64,000 bases of DNA from Serratia ficaria (GTDB lineage: Bacteria; Pseudomonadota; Gammaproteobacteria; Enterobacterales; Enterobacteriaceae): assembly GCF_900187015.1 (NCBI RefSeq), contig NZ_LT906479.1, forward strand, positions 3,100,001 through 3,164,000, in the 5' to 3' direction. Both the position numbers and the translations under genes were made by a program. This document shows, in pieces, positions 18,401 through 27,266 of this stretch (positions within the stretch are counted from its first letter, which is position 1; each line of letters starts with the position of its first letter). Under the pieces are notes generated by a model. The model was given only the letters and a program-made list of their open reading frames with translations, was not told the origin of the DNA and did no database searches.

Positions 18401-19430
18401 CAAGGTGTATCAGGCCGCCAAGGGCAGCGCGCAGGACGAGAAAGAATGGGCGCGCGGCACCTTCATCAAGCCGACGCTGATCGAACTGGACAGCTTCGAC
18501 GAGCTGCAAAAAGAGATCTTCGGTCCGGTACTGCACGTGGTTCGCTTCCAGCGCGCCAACCTGGAAGCGCTGGTCGATCAGATCAACGCCGCCGGCTATG
18601 GCCTGACGCTGGGCATTCACACCCGCATCGATGAAACCATCGCCCGAGTGACCGACCGCGCCAAGGTAGGCAACCTGTACGTCAACCGCAACATGGTCGG
18701 CGCGGTCGTCGGCGTGCAGCCGTTCGGCGGCGAAGGCCTGTCGGGCACCGGCCCGAAAGCCGGCGGCCCGCTGTATCTGTACCGTCTGCTGGCCAACCGC
18801 CCGGACGACGCGGTGCAACGCACCCTTAACCGTCAGGATGAAGAGCGCCCGCTGGAAGCTACCGCGCGGCCGCTGTTGCTCAACGCCCATCAGGCGTTGG
18901 AGCAGTGGGCGACAGCCCAGAAACGGAGCGATCTGGCCCAGCTGGCGCAACGCTATGCGGAACTCGGCCAGGGCGGCACCGTGCGCCCGCTGCCGGGCCC
19001 GACCGGCGAGCGCAACACCTACGCCCTGCTGCCGCGCGAGCGCGTGCTGTGCCTGGCGGACAACGAGGCCGACGCCCTGATCCAACTGGCGGCGGTGCTG
19101 GCGGTCGGCAGCGGCGTGCTGTGGCCGGAAGCCGAACTGCAGCGCAACCTGTATCGCCGCCTGCCGGCCGAGGTTCAGGCGCGCATCGCCTTCTGCAAAG
19201 ACTGGCAGCAGGACAAGGTCGAGTTCGACGCCGCCATCTACCACGGCGACGCCGACCAACTGCGCACCCTGTGCGAGCAGATTGCCCAACGCAGCGGCGC
19301 CATCGTCTCGGTGCAGGGCTTCGCCCACGGCGAAACCAACATCCTGCTGGAACGCCTGCTGATCGAACGCTCGCTCAGCGTCAACACCGCCGCAGCCGGC
19401 GGTAACGCCAGCCTGATGACCATCGGCTGA
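15459..19430 (+). CDS. putA: trifunctional proline utilisation protein PutA
   Basis: PutA oxidises proline to glutamate and represses the put genes. The 1323-residue protein has an N-terminal ribbon-helix-helix DNA-binding domain (residues 1-47, MGTTTMGVKLDEATRDRIK), a helical linker, an FAD proline dehydrogenase barrel (about 260-570), a P5C/aldehyde dehydrogenase (about 640-1110) with the catalytic cysteine at 918 (GQRCSALR), and a C-terminal conserved region. The length matches the E. coli-type 1320-residue PutA. The ATG at 15459 follows AGGAG. The 3-prime end has a strong terminator. The opposite strand is open for 1173 codons, but that is a product of GC-rich codon bias. Confidence 0.97.
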   Translation: MGTTTMGVKLDEATRDRIKSAAQRIDRTPHWLIKQAIFNYLERLESGSDIPEIPALGAAGQAEADDIMPQAQEESHQPFLDFAEQILPQSVTRAAITAAYRRPETEAVPMLLEQARLPADLAKATHKMAYGIAEKLRNQKSANGRAGMVQGLLQEFSLSSQEGVALMCLAEALLRIPDKPTRDALIRDKISNGNWHSHLGRSPSLFVNAATWGLLFTGKLVSTHNEANLSRSLNRIIGKSGEPLIRKGVDMAMRLMGEQFVTGETIAEALANARKLEDKGFRYSYDMLGEAALTEADAQAYLVSYQQAIHAIGKASNGRGIYEGPGISIKLSALHPRYSRAQYERVMEELYPRLLSLTLQARQYDIGINIDAEEADRLEISLDLLEKLCFEPQLAGWNGIGFVIQAYQKRCPFAIDAVIDMAQRSRRRLMIRLVKGAYWDSEIKRAQMDGLEGYPVYTRKVYTDVSYLACARKLLSVPNLIYPQFATHNAHTLSAIYHLAGNNYYPGQYEFQCLHGMGEPLYEQVVGKVADGKLNRPCRIYAPVGTHETLLAYLVRRLLENGANTSFVNRIADATLPLDELVADPVSAVEAMAASEGQIGLPHPRIPLPRELYGEKRANSSGLDLSNEQRLASLSSALLTSATQPWRAEPIIDAELDQGVEQPVINPAEPGDVVGYVREATEGEVSRALDAAAAAGPIWFATPPSERAAILERAAELMESQLQSLLGILVREAGKTFNNAIAEVREAVDFLHYYAGQVRDDFANDSHRPLGPVVCISPWNFPLAIFTGQIAAALAAGNSVLAKPAEQTPLVAAQAVRILLEAGIPQGVLQLLPGQGETVGSVLVNDARVRGVMFTGSTDVAGILQRSIAGRLDPQGRPTPLIAETGGLNAMIVDSSALTEQVVTDVVASAFDSAGQRCSALRILCIQEDVAEHTLQMLRGAMAECRMGNPERLSTDIGPVIDADAKTGIERHIQAMRAKGRKVYQAAKGSAQDEKEWARGTFIKPTLIELDSFDELQKEIFGPVLHVVRFQRANLEALVDQINAAGYGLTLGIHTRIDETIARVTDRAKVGNLYVNRNMVGAVVGVQPFGGEGLSGTGPKAGGPLYLYRLLANRPDDAVQRTLNRQDEERPLEATARPLLLNAHQALEQWATAQKRSDLAQLAQRYAELGQGGTVRPLPGPTGERNTYALLPRERVLCLADNEADALIQLAAVLAVGSGVLWPEAELQRNLYRRLPAEVQARIAFCKDWQQDKVEFDAAIYHGDADQLRTLCEQIAQRSGAIVSVQGFAHGETNILLERLLIERSLSVNTAAAGGNASLMTIG

Positions 19431-19450
19431 TCGTTGTAGCTAATCACCTG

Positions 19451-19484
19451 AGGGCGCAGTTCAATTGAACTGCGCCCTTTTTGT
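19451..19484 (+). terminator. terminator of putA
   Basis: AGGGCGCAGTTCAA and TTGAACTGCGCCCT form a perfect 14-bp stem followed by TTTTTGTTTG, 21 bases past the putA stop. Confidence 0.93.
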
Positions 19485-19520
19485 TTGTATCTCCACAGCC
19501 GCGTGGCTGTGGAGATACAA
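19485..19520. repeat. perfect 16-bp inverted repeat with 4-base loop
   Basis: TTGTATCTCCACAGCC and its exact complement GGCTGTGGAGATACAA flank the loop GCGT. It starts where the putA T-run ends and has no T-run of its own. It could be a back-up terminator, an RNA-stabilising hairpin or an extragenic palindrome. Confidence 0.7.
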
Positions 19521-19540
19521 TGGGGGCGGGGAAGGTTGGC

Positions 19541-19572
19541 TACGGGCCGAACATATTCGTCTTCGGCCCGTA
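19541..19572 (-). terminator. hairpin past tcyN
   Basis: TACGGGCCGAA and TTCGGCCCGTA form a perfect 11-bp stem with a 10-base loop, six bases past the tcyN stop. No U-tract follows on the minus strand. Confidence 0.55.
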
Positions 19573-19577
19573 CGGAC

Positions 19578-20330
19578 TTACTGATTCAAGAACTTGTCGA
19601 GGAACTGCTTGGTGCGCTGATGTTGCGGATTGGCGAACAGCGCTTTGGCCGGCCCCTGCTCCACGATGCGGCCGTGATCCATAAAGATGGCGCGGTCGGC
19701 CACGTCGCGGGCGAAGCTCATCTCGTGCGTGACGATCACCATGGTGCGCTTCTCTTCCGCCAGCGAACGGATAGTGTTGAGCACTTCCCCCACCAGCTCG
19801 GGATCGAGCGCCGAGGTCGGCTCATCGAACAGGATCACTTCAGGCTGCATCGCCAGCGCGCGGGCGATCGCCACCCGCTGCTGCTGGCCGCCGGAAAGAC
19901 GCCGCGGGTAAGCCTGCTCCTTGCCGTTCAGCCCAACCTTGGCCAGCAGGGCGCGAGCGCGCTGCTCGGCGCTGGCCTTGGCCTCGCCCTTGACGAACAC
20001 CGGCCCCTCGATGATGTTCTCCAGCACCGAACGGTGCGGGAACAGGTTGAAATTCTGGAACACGAAACCCACCTGCTGACGCAGCGCGCGCACCAGTTTC
20101 TTCTGCTTGCTGAGGGGTTTGGAGCCGTCGATCAGGATATCACCGACGCGAATGGTGCCGGAATCCGGCTCCTCCAGCAGATTGATGCAACGCAGCAAGG
20201 TGGTCTTGCCCGAGCCGCTCGGCCCGATAATCGCCACCACCTCGCCGGCGGCCACCTCCAGATCGATCCCATGCAGCACCGTCTGACCCTTGAACTGCTT
20301 GGTCAACTGTTTAACTTCGATGGCACTCAT
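19578..20330 (-). CDS. tcyN: cystine ABC transporter ATPase TcyN
   Basis: This is the cytoplasmic ATPase of the high-affinity L-cystine importer TcyJLN (YecC in older E. coli usage). It has 250 residues, with Walker A GPSGSGKT at 36-43, the signature LSGGQQQR, Walker [13 protein letters not shown] and the switch histidine in VTHEMSF. It follows E. coli TcyN along its length. The tcyL stop lies 3 bases upstream of its ATG, so translation is probably coupled. It is the last gene of the unit, with hairpins beyond. Confidence 0.93.
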   Translation of the reverse strand: MSAIEVKQLTKQFKGQTVLHGIDLEVAAGEVVAIIGPSGSGKTTLLRCINLLEEPDSGTIRVGDILIDGSKPLSKQKKLVRALRQQVGFVFQNFNLFPHRSVLENIIEGPVFVKGEAKASAEQRARALLAKVGLNGKEQAYPRRLSGGQQQRVAIARALAMQPEVILFDEPTSALDPELVGEVLNTIRSLAEEKRTMVIVTHEMSFARDVADRAIFMDHGRIVEQGPAKALFANPQHQRTKQFLDKFLNQ

Positions 20331-20333
20331 GCG

Positions 20334-20996
20334 TTACTCCTGATCCTGGCGGTTGACGTGGTTTTCCAGGCGGTTTTGCAACGCGGAAAGCAGGGTCGCC
20401 ATCACCCAGTAAATCAGCGATGCCGCCAGATACATGGTGAACACCTCCAGCGTGCGCGAGGTGATCAGCTGCGCCTGGCGGAACAGTTCCGGCACCTGAA
20501 TGGTGGCCGCCAGCGAGGTGTCTTTCACCAGGCCGATAAAGCTGTTGCCCAACGGCGGCAAGGCGGTGCGCGCAGCCTGCGGCAGGATCACCCGGCGCAG
20601 CGTTTGCCAGCGGGTCATGCCGATGCTGGCGGCGGCTTCCCACTGCCCTTTTTCGATCGAGGAGATCGCCGCGCGCAGCGTTTCGGAGGTGTAGGCGGCG
20701 GTGTTGAGCGACAGGCCAATCAGCGCCGCCGGGAAAGGATCAAATTCGATGCCGAACTGCGGCAGGCCGTAGTAAATCATAAACAGCTGCGCTATCAGCG
20801 GCGTGCCGCGGAACAGCGAGACGTAGAGGCGCGACAGCCACGACAGCGGCCATAACGGCGAAAGGCGCATCAGCGCCAGCAGAAAACCGAGCAGCAGACC
20901 CAGCGCCATGCCGCCCAGGCTGAGCTGCAGCGTGAGTATCGCGCCCTTCAATAAAAATGGCGCTGAATCCAGCGCCAGTTGAATACTTTCGTGCAT
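20334..20996 (-). CDS. tcyL: cystine ABC transporter permease TcyL
   Basis: TcyL (YecS) is the inner-membrane permease of the cystine importer. The 220-residue protein belongs to the His/Glu/Gln/Arg permease family, with five or so hydrophobic segments and the ATPase-contacting EAA loop (EAAASIGMTRWQTLRRVILPQA). Its ATG overlaps the tcyJ stop as TAATG, so the two are translationally coupled. Confidence 0.93.
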   Translation of the reverse strand: MHESIQLALDSAPFLLKGAILTLQLSLGGMALGLLLGFLLALMRLSPLWPLSWLSRLYVSLFRGTPLIAQLFMIYYGLPQFGIEFDPFPAALIGLSLNTAAYTSETLRAAISSIEKGQWEAAASIGMTRWQTLRRVILPQAARTALPPLGNSFIGLVKDTSLAATIQVPELFRQAQLITSRTLEVFTMYLAASLIYWVMATLLSALQNRLENHVNRQDQE

Positions 20997-21802
20997 TATT
21001 TAGTTACGTCCGCGCCAAACCATTTCTCGGAAATCTTCGCCAACGTGCCGTCTTTTTGCATTTCGGCGATCGCCTGATCGATGGCGGCCAGCAGCTCAGG
21101 ATTGTTTTTGCGCAGCGCCACGCCGGATTCCTGGCGCGAGAACGCCGGGCCGGCTACCGCCAGCGTATCGCCGGTCTTCTTCACCAGATCCAGCGCCGCC
21201 AGACGGTCGACCAGAATGGCGTTGATGCGGCCTACGCGCAGATCCTGGTACTTGGTCGGGTCATCGTCATAGGTGCGCACGTCCACGCCCTGCACGTTTT
21301 CACGCAGCCACTGCTCGTAGTTGGTGCCCAGACCGACGCCGACCTTCTTGCCCTTCAGATCCTCCGGCTTGGTGATGGAGCCCTCGTTGCCCTTCTTCAC
21401 CAGCGCCTGGATGCCGGAAACGGTATAAGGGGTGGAGAAATCATATTTTTTCTGGCGCTCAGGGGAGATGGTCACCTGATTGATCACCACGTCGATGCGT
21501 TTTGACTCCAGCGAAGCCAGCATGCCGTCCCATTTGGTCGGGTTCAGCTTGGCCTTCACGCCAAGGTGCTGCGCCAGCGCGTTGGCGAAATCCACTTCGA
21601 AGCCGGTCAGCTTGCCGTCTTCCCCCTGGAAGCTGAACGGCGGATAGGTGCCTTCCAGACCGACAATCAGACTGCCGCGCTGTTTCACCTGCTGCAGCAG
21701 GTTGTCGGCGGCGCAGGTTTGCGCGCTTAAACCGGCGGTCAGCGCCACGGCCATCACGCCCATCAGCATCTGGCGACGAACTTTGGAAAAGATCATAAAC
21801 AC
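20996..21802 (-). CDS. tcyJ: cystine-binding protein TcyJ (FliY)
   Basis: TcyJ is the periplasmic cystine-binding protein of the TcyJLN importer; its old name FliY came from its place by fliAZ. The 268-residue protein has a signal peptide (cleaved near AQTCA-AD) and a family-3 solute-binding domain (LIVGLEGTYPPFSFQGEDGKLTGFEVD, shown in two parts here: LIVGLEGTYPPFSF and GKLTGFEVDFA). In E. coli the order is fliA-fliZ-tcyJ-dcyD-tcyL-tcyN; here dcyD precedes tcyJ, so tcyJLN are adjacent. Confidence 0.93.
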   Translation of the reverse strand: MFMIFSKVRRQMLMGVMAVALTAGLSAQTCAADNLLQQVKQRGSLIVGLEGTYPPFSFQGEDGKLTGFEVDFANALAQHLGVKAKLNPTKWDGMLASLESKRIDVVINQVTISPERQKKYDFSTPYTVSGIQALVKKGNEGSITKPEDLKGKKVGVGLGTNYEQWLRENVQGVDVRTYDDDPTKYQDLRVGRINAILVDRLAALDLVKKTGDTLAVAGPAFSRQESGVALRKNNPELLAAIDQAIAEMQKDGTLAKISEKWFGADVTK

Positions 21803-21911
21803 CCCTGTATGTTGTTTATCTTTTTTGATATCAGCACTTTAACAGTGCAGTTGCCCGCATAAAGGAATATAACCTTATAAATATAGTCCAGAATGGAATA
21901 ACAAAGCGCGA

Positions 21912-22904
21912 TCATACCTGCGGATGATAGGCGAACAGCGCCGGCGCGCCGCCGGTATGAATAAACAGGATCGGGCCCTCATCGCGGAAGCGCCGCTGGG
22001 CGATGCCGTCGATCAGGCCGGCCATCGCTTTACCGGTATAGACCGGATCCAGCAACACTCCTTCCTGTTGCGCCAGCAGCTGCACCGCCGCCGTGCCCTC
22101 TTCGTTCGGCATGCCGTACTGCGGCGCAAAATAATCGTCCCACAGCGCGATCGGCGCCAGCGGTTCGATGTTCAGCGAGCAGGCCAGCGCCTGCTGGATC
22201 TGTTCGACCTTCGGCAACTGGTCGATGGCCTTGCGCGAAACGGTCACGCCGATCAGTTCGCTCTCCGGCAACAGCTGCTGCAGGCCAACCGCCAGGCCGG
22301 CATGGGTGCCGGCGCTGCCGGACGCCACCAGCACCGAACTGAAATCGACATTGCTGCGGCGACTCTGTTCGGCAATTTCCAGCGCGCATTGCACATAGCC
22401 CAACGCACCGAGCGCATTGGAGCCGCCCACCGGCACCACGTAAGGCCGGAAGCCCTGCGCCTCCAGCCGGGTCGCCAGTTCGGCCAGCTGCTGTTGGGGA
22501 TCGTGCAGCGCTTCGCACATCACCACTTCGGCATTGAACAGACCCAGCAGCAGGCGGTTGCCGTTGGTCAGGTAGTTTTCCGCCCGGGTGTCGATCGGGT
22601 TTTCGAGCAGCGCAACGCAGTGCAGACCGAGCTTGGCCGCCACCGCCGCCGTCTGGCGCACGTGGTTGGACTGGATGGCGCCGGCGGTCACCAGCGTGTC
22701 GGCCCCCTGACGCAGCGCATCGGCGGCAAGAAATTCGAGCTTTCTCAGCTTGTTGCCGCCCATCGCCATCGGCGTGACGTCGTCACGTTTGATGTAAATT
22801 TCACGGCCGAGGTAATCGGAAAGGCGAGACAGTTTTTCGAGCGGCGTGGCAGAGCCAACAAAATCCAGGCGCGGGAATTGCGCCAATCGCTGTTGCAGGT
22901 TCAC
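21912..22904 (-). CDS. dcyD: D-cysteine desulfhydrase DcyD
   Basis: DcyD is a PLP enzyme that degrades D-cysteine to pyruvate, ammonia and sulfide. It belongs to the ACC-deaminase family. The PLP lysine is K52 in [10 protein letters not shown]; the phosphate-binding glycines ([11 protein letters not shown]) and the family C-terminus ([15 protein letters not shown]) are present. The start is uncertain. The GTG at 22904 gives 330 residues, close to the family length, with GGGGGA just upstream; an ATG at 22934 or 22973 would add a non-conserved N-terminus. Its place beside the cystine importer suggests joint handling of imported sulfur amino acids. Confidence 0.88.
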   Translation of the reverse strand: MNLQQRLAQFPRLDFVGSATPLEKLSRLSDYLGREIYIKRDDVTPMAMGGNKLRKLEFLAADALRQGADTLVTAGAIQSNHVRQTAAVAAKLGLHCVALLENPIDTRAENYLTNGNRLLLGLFNAEVVMCEALHDPQQQLAELATRLEAQGFRPYVVPVGGSNALGALGYVQCALEIAEQSRRSNVDFSSVLVASGSAGTHAGLAVGLQQLLPESELIGVTVSRKAIDQLPKVEQIQQALACSLNIEPLAPIALWDDYFAPQYGMPNEEGTAAVQLLAQQEGVLLDPVYTGKAMAGLIDGIAQRRFRDEGPILFIHTGGAPALFAYHPQV

Positions 22905-23001
22905 TACTTCCCCCAGGGAATCAAATATCGACATCTGGCGGATAGATTTAGCAGATGTGAACCGAATAATCATCCTTTATCGCTGGGCGGGAAGCCGGCG
23001 C

Positions 23002-23025
23002 CTCCCCGGCCGACGCGCCGGGGAG
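23002..23025 (-). terminator. GC-rich hairpin after fliZ
   Basis: CTCCCCGGC and GCCGGGGAG pair perfectly across the loop CGACGC, six bases after the fliZ stop. No U-tract follows, so it may attenuate rather than end fliAZ transcription. Confidence 0.5.
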
Positions 23026-23031
23026 CGGGGA

Positions 23032-23541
23032 TCAATAGCTGCGCTGCCAGGCCAGATACTGATCGTATTTACGCAGCGCGATGCGGTAGTTGTTATGCGC
23101 CGCGGACGGCAGATCGTCGATGATGCGCTGATGGCTGGCGCTGCTGGCGAACTTGTCGGCCGGATAGTTGCGCGCCACCAGCATTTCGTCCAGCCGGCGC
23201 AGGCGCACCACGTATTCGCGGATGGTGCTGTGGCTCATTTCGGTTTGCTCAAACAGATACTGTTTGAAAGCCATGATGTCGAAATAGCTCGGGTGACTGT
23301 TGCAGGAAATTTCGCTGCAGAAGCGGCACAGCGCAGTCAGCTCCTGCTGCACGTTCAGCCAGACGTGGTCGTCGATCGGCTGATCCATGCGCGCGATGGC
23401 GTCTTTGTTGATGATCTTGCCGCGAAAAACCAACGCCATGCGGTCCAGCAGCTTGCCGCACTGGGAGCAATGCGTCTGGCTGTGTTTGTAGTCTTTCAAA
23501 TAACGGCTCAGCGGCCGTTTTTTCAACAGTATTCCTGGCAT
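23032..23541 (-). CDS. fliZ: flagellar/stress regulator FliZ
   Basis: FliZ binds DNA at sigma-S-type promoters and antagonises RpoS, favouring motility over stationary-phase adhesion; in Serratia and Xenorhabdus relatives it also affects haemolysin expression. The 169-residue cytoplasmic protein shows the conserved RPLSRYLKDYKHSQTHC, the cysteine pair SQCGKLLDR, and the integrase-like FLFEQTEMSHSTIREYVVRLRRLD (two parts: FLFEQTEMS and IREYVVRLRRL). It is shorter at the C-terminus than E. coli FliZ (183). It follows fliA by 59 bases in the same transcript. Confidence 0.92.
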   Translation of the reverse strand: MPGILLKKRPLSRYLKDYKHSQTHCSQCGKLLDRMALVFRGKIINKDAIARMDQPIDDHVWLNVQQELTALCRFCSEISCNSHPSYFDIMAFKQYLFEQTEMSHSTIREYVVRLRRLDEMLVARNYPADKFASSASHQRIIDDLPSAAHNNYRIALRKYDQYLAWQRSY

Positions 23542-23600
23542 AAGGGCTATCCGATAGTCGCAATGGTGTTCAGGTTGAAGGGAAAGCGGTTGATCCGCCG

Positions 23601-24323
23601 TCAGGACGCATTCGCCAACCGCGCCCGCAGGCGTTTGATCGCCTGGCTGTGCAGCTGGCTGACGCGGGACTCGCCCACGTCCAGCACGGCGCCGATCTCC
23701 TTCAGGTTCAACTCTTCCTGGTAATACAGCGTCAGCACCATTTTCTCGCGTTCCGGCAATGCCTCGATGGCGTCGATCACCCGTTGGCGCAGGCTGCCCT
23801 CCAGCAGATGGTGCAGCGGGTTGGCTTCCTCATGCCCTTCCAGCAGGGGCTCCGCGCTTTCGCCGTGCTCTTCGCGCCACTCGTCATAGGAGAAAAGCTG
23901 GCTGTTATTGGTGTCCAACAGAATTTGACGGTATTCGTCCAGTGAGATATCCAGCGCCTGCGCCACTTCCACTTCGCTGGCCGGGCGGCCATGGCGCTGT
24001 TCCAGCTGCCGCATCGCCTGCGCCACTTCACGCGCGTGGCGCCGCACGCTGCGCGGCACCCAGTCGCGGCTGCGCAGCTCGTCGAGCATCGCGCCGCGGA
24101 TGCGCTGCACCGCGTAGGTGGTAAAGGCGGTTCCCTGCAGGGCGTCGTAACGCTCGACGGCGTTCAACAGCCCGATTCCTCCGGCCTGCAGCAGATCGTC
24201 GAGCTCCACGCTGGCGGGCAGCCTGACCTGCAGGCGCAACGCCTCGTGGCGCACCAACGGCACGTAGCGCAGCCAAAGAGAATTTTTGTCCATCACGCCT
24301 TCGGCGGTATACAGAAAGCTCAC
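23601..24323 (-). CDS. fliA: flagellar sigma factor FliA (sigma-28)
   Basis: FliA directs RNA polymerase to late flagellar and chemotaxis promoters. The 240-residue protein has sigma regions 2 (QAGGIGLLNAVERYD and TYAVQRIRGAMLDELR), 3 (VPRSVRRHAREVAQAM) and 4 (LNLKEIGAVLDVGESRVSQL, the -35-reading helix-turn-helix). The GTG at 24323 gives MSFLYTAEGVMDK, matching E. coli. FliA is held inactive by FlgM (encoded at 55053) until the hook is complete. Four sigma-28 promoters can be read elsewhere in this window. Confidence 0.96.
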   Translation of the reverse strand: MSFLYTAEGVMDKNSLWLRYVPLVRHEALRLQVRLPASVELDDLLQAGGIGLLNAVERYDALQGTAFTTYAVQRIRGAMLDELRSRDWVPRSVRRHAREVAQAMRQLEQRHGRPASEVEVAQALDISLDEYRQILLDTNNSQLFSYDEWREEHGESAEPLLEGHEEANPLHHLLEGSLRQRVIDAIEALPEREKMVLTLYYQEELNLKEIGAVLDVGESRVSQLHSQAIKRLRARLANAS

Positions 24324-24456
24324 TATGTCTAAAACCTGCGGATAAGAGAGTCAGCGCTATTATCCGTAGGGGGCAAAATGCCAATCGGCTGAACAGTCGC
24401 ACAAAACGGGCCTTATTTGCGCCATGTACTGGCCGCTGGCTGCGCGAGCATAAAAA

Positions 24457-24476
24457 AACCCCGCCGGAGCGGGGTT
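24457..24476 (-). terminator. terminator of fliC
   Basis: AACCCCGC and GCGGGGTT with loop CGGA form a perfect stem followed on the minus strand by TTTTTTATG, 29 bases past the fliC stop. Confidence 0.93.
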
Positions 24477-24505
24477 CTTTCGCGACAGTTAATCGGGAGA
24501 GGCGA

Positions 24506-25561
24506 TTAACGCAGCAGGGACAGTACGTTCTGCGTAGACTGGTTAGCCTGTGCCAGAACGGAGGTGCCAGCCTGTTGCAGGATGTTGGCGCGGCTCATGT
24601 TGGACACTTCGGTCGCGTAGTCGGCATCCTGAATACGCGACTGGGACGCGGACAGGTTGTTAACGGTGCTGTTCAGGTTGTTGATGACAGAATCGAAACG
24701 GTTCTGTACCGCACCCAGAGAAGAACGCAGACCGTCAACCTGAGACAGCGCTTTGTCCAGGGTGTCCAGCGGGTTTTTCACGTCGGTCACTGCCGCGCCT
24801 TCGGTCACTTTACCATCGGCCGCAACGGTAGCGACTGCGTAAGATTTGGTGCCGTCGGCGGCAACGGTTTGCACGTAGAAACCATCTTTACCGTCTTTAT
24901 CTTTACCGGCCACGACAGTCTTACCGGCTGCCAGAGCGGAGCCCGCTTTGTCGTAAGCGACATCGGCGCCGCCGGCAGTGACTTTCAGCGTACCGCCGTT
25001 GGCGACTTCGGCGCCGATTTTGGTGCCTTTTTCAGTGACGTCGAAGGTATCCAGACCCAGCTGTTTGGCGTCGATCTTTTTCAGATCGATGTCGATGGTT
25101 TCACCGTCGTTGGCGCCAACCTGAATGGTCAGTTTCTGATCGCTGCTCAGCACTTTCACGCCGTTGAAATCGGTCTGCTCGGAGATGCGGTTGATTTCGG
25201 ACATGCGCTGGGTGATTTCGTCCTGGATGGACTTCAGGTCGCTGGAAGAGTTGGAGCCGTTCTGCGCCTGCACGGTCAGACGACGGATGTTCTGCAGGTT
25301 GTCGTTGACTTCGTTCAACGCGCCTTCGGTGGTCTGCGCCAGGGAGATACCGTCGTTGGCGTTACGGGAAGCCTGAGTCAGGCCCTTGATGTTAGCGGTG
25401 AAACGGTTGGAGATCGCCTGACCCGCCGCGTCGTCCTTGGCGCTGTTGATACGCAGGCCGGAAGACAGACGCTCAATCGCAGTGCCCAGAGAAGACTGAG
25501 ATTTGTTCAGGTTGTTCTGCGCCATCAGCGACAGGCTGTTGGTGTTAATTACTTGTGCCAT
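24506..25561 (-). CDS. fliC: flagellin FliC
   Basis: FliC is the filament subunit, exported by the flagellar type III apparatus. The 351-residue protein has the conserved N-terminal D0/D1 coiled coil ([38 protein letters not shown]) and C-terminal D1/D0 ([18 protein letters not shown] and the end QNVLSLLR). The central exposed part (about residues 175-270) is short, rich in lysine, aspartate and glycine, and lacks the large D3 domain of Salmonella flagellin; this length is usual in Serratia. TAAGGAAAG precedes the ATG, and a sigma-28 promoter lies about 95 bases upstream. Confidence 0.96.
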   Translation of the reverse strand: MAQVINTNSLSLMAQNNLNKSQSSLGTAIERLSSGLRINSAKDDAAGQAISNRFTANIKGLTQASRNANDGISLAQTTEGALNEVNDNLQNIRRLTVQAQNGSNSSSDLKSIQDEITQRMSEINRISEQTDFNGVKVLSSDQKLTIQVGANDGETIDIDLKKIDAKQLGLDTFDVTEKGTKIGAEVANGGTLKVTAGGADVAYDKAGSALAAGKTVVAGKDKDGKDGFYVQTVAADGTKSYAVATVAADGKVTEGAAVTDVKNPLDTLDKALSQVDGLRSSLGAVQNRFDSVINNLNSTVNNLSASQSRIQDADYATEVSNMSRANILQQAGTSVLAQANQSTQNVLSLLR

Positions 25562-25654
25562 TGTATGCTTTCCTTACGAATCAGTTGCGATATTCGCATC
25601 ACGGTTAAAAGGTTCGGGCTTATTTGCCCACGGCGTCAACCACCGTCCCCTCAG

Positions 25655-25681
25655 GTATCGGCCCTCCCCCTGCAACCTTTA
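25655..25681 (-). promoter_or_regulatory. sigma-28 promoter of fliC
   Basis: On the minus strand TAAA (25681-25678), 15 bases, then GCCGATAC (25662-25655) match the FliA consensus TAAA-N15-GCCGATAA with one mismatch. Confidence 0.88.
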
Positions 25682-25774
25682 GAAATTTTTCATTTTTTTT
25701 TGCGCTTTCGGCAATGGCGTAAATAGCGCGGTTTTTCCCTCCTCTATTGCGCCATCGGCTTTTTATTTTTTCGG

Positions 25775-25801
25775 TAAACTTTTTCTCCGCTGGGCCGATA
25801 A
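25775..25801 (+). promoter_or_regulatory. sigma-28 promoter of fliDST
   Basis: TAAA at 25775-25778, exactly 15 bases, then GCCGATAA at 25794-25801: a perfect FliA consensus, 41 bases before the fliD ATG and divergent from the fliC promoter. Confidence 0.92.
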
Positions 25802-25841
25802 CGCGTAAAGCGAATAAAGTCATTACCAAGGAGAATTACGA

Positions 25842-27239
25842 ATGGCATCGATCAGTTCATTAGGCATCGGCTCAGGACTTGACCTCAACGGCTTGCTGGA
25901 CAAGCTGACCAAGGCGGAACAACAGCGCCTGACCCCTTACACCACCAAACAATCGAGCTACAACGCCCAACTGACCGCCTACGGCACGCTGAAAGGCTCG
26001 CTGGAAAAGTTCGATAACCTGAGCAAAGAGCTGGCGAAGGAAGATTTCTTCAAGGGCACCACCGCCAGCGAACACGACGCCTTTAAAATCAGCACCGACG
26101 CCAAGGCGGTGCCGGGCAACTATGTGGTGGAAGTCACCCAGCTGGCGCAGGCGCAAACCCTGACCACCCAGGAGAAAATCAGCGATCAGACCACCAGGCT
26201 CGGCGCCGAGGGCGCGGCCGACCGTTCGATCAGCATCACCGCCGGCAACCCGCCGAAAGAGACCAAGATCCCGCTCAGCGACGATCAGACCTCGCTGGTG
26301 GAAATGCGCGACGCCATCAACGGCGCCAAGGCCGGCGTCACCGCCAGCATCATGCGGGTGGGCGATAACCAATATCAGCTGGCGATCGGCTCCTCCACCA
26401 CCGGCGAAAGCAACCAGGTCGCCATCCAGGTCAATAACGACGCCCAGTTGGGCGGCATTCTCAATTACGACGCCACGCGCAGCACCAGCCCGATGAAGGA
26501 AACGGTGAAGGCGCAGGATGCGCAGCTGGTGGTGAACGGCACCGCCATCAAGCGCAGCACCAACTCGATCAGCGATGCGCTGCAGGGCGTGACCCTGGAT
26601 CTGAAAACCAAAACCAAAGACGGCGAGCCGCAGAACCTGGTGATCAGCACCAATACCGCCGGCACCACCGACAAGATTAAGGAGTGGGTCGACAGCTATA
26701 ACTCGCTGCTGGACACCTTCAACTCACTGACCAAGTTCACCCCGGTCAAAACCGGTGAGGCGCAGAATGCCAGCAACGGCCCCCTGCTGGGCGACAACAC
26801 GCTGCGCGGCGTTCAGTCGTCGATTAAAAGCGCCCTCAGCGCCGCCCAGGACAACCCGGAGCTGAAAGGCCTGGGCAACCTCGGCATCTCGACCGACACC
26901 AAGACCGGCAAGCTGGAAATCGACAGCACCAAGCTGAAAAAAGCGCTGGATGAAAAGCCGGATCAGGTCACCAATTTCTTCGTCGGCAACGGCAAAGACA
27001 CCGGCATGGCCACCGAGATCCACAACGAAATCCAAAGCTATATCAAGTCCGGCGGCATCATCGAGAACTCGACCAAGAGCATCAACACCAACCTCGATCG
27101 CCTGAACAACCAGATAACCACGGTCACCGCCAGCATTCAAAACACCATAGATCGCTATAAGCTGCAGTTCGTTCAGCTGGATACCATGATGTCCAAATTG
27201 AACGGCACCAGTAATTACTTAAACCAACAGTTCAAATAA
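25842..27239 (+). CDS. fliD: flagellar filament cap FliD
   Basis: FliD (HAP2) forms the cap under which flagellin subunits fold at the filament tip. The 465-residue protein has the conserved N-terminus (MASISSLGIGSGLDLNGLLD), a variable middle, and the helical FliD C-terminal domain (LDRLNNQITTVTASIQNTIDR, read as LDRLNNQITTV and ASIQNTIDRYK) ending in LNGTSNYLNQQFK. AAGGAG precedes the ATG. It heads the fliDST transcript from a perfect sigma-28 promoter. Confidence 0.95.
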   Translation: MASISSLGIGSGLDLNGLLDKLTKAEQQRLTPYTTKQSSYNAQLTAYGTLKGSLEKFDNLSKELAKEDFFKGTTASEHDAFKISTDAKAVPGNYVVEVTQLAQAQTLTTQEKISDQTTRLGAEGAADRSISITAGNPPKETKIPLSDDQTSLVEMRDAINGAKAGVTASIMRVGDNQYQLAIGSSTTGESNQVAIQVNNDAQLGGILNYDATRSTSPMKETVKAQDAQLVVNGTAIKRSTNSISDALQGVTLDLKTKTKDGEPQNLVISTNTAGTTDKIKEWVDSYNSLLDTFNSLTKFTPVKTGEAQNASNGPLLGDNTLRGVQSSIKSALSAAQDNPELKGLGNLGISTDTKTGKLEIDSTKLKKALDEKPDQVTNFFVGNGKDTGMATEIHNEIQSYIKSGGIIENSTKSINTNLDRLNNQITTVTASIQNTIDRYKLQFVQLDTMMSKLNGTSNYLNQQFK

Positions 27240-27266
27240 TTCTTTTTAACCAGGTAAAAAAACAGC

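Noticed and set aside
15807..19328. 1173-codon open frame antisense to putA
   Set aside because: It is the complement of a GC-rich coding gene with strong third-position bias. The sequence is rich in Arg, Gly, His and Ala with no known domain and no ribosome site.
24324..24450. Sigma-28 promoter upstream of fliA
   Set aside because: A GCCGATTG is present on the minus strand near 24390, but the -35 is not at the right spacing, so I did not list it.
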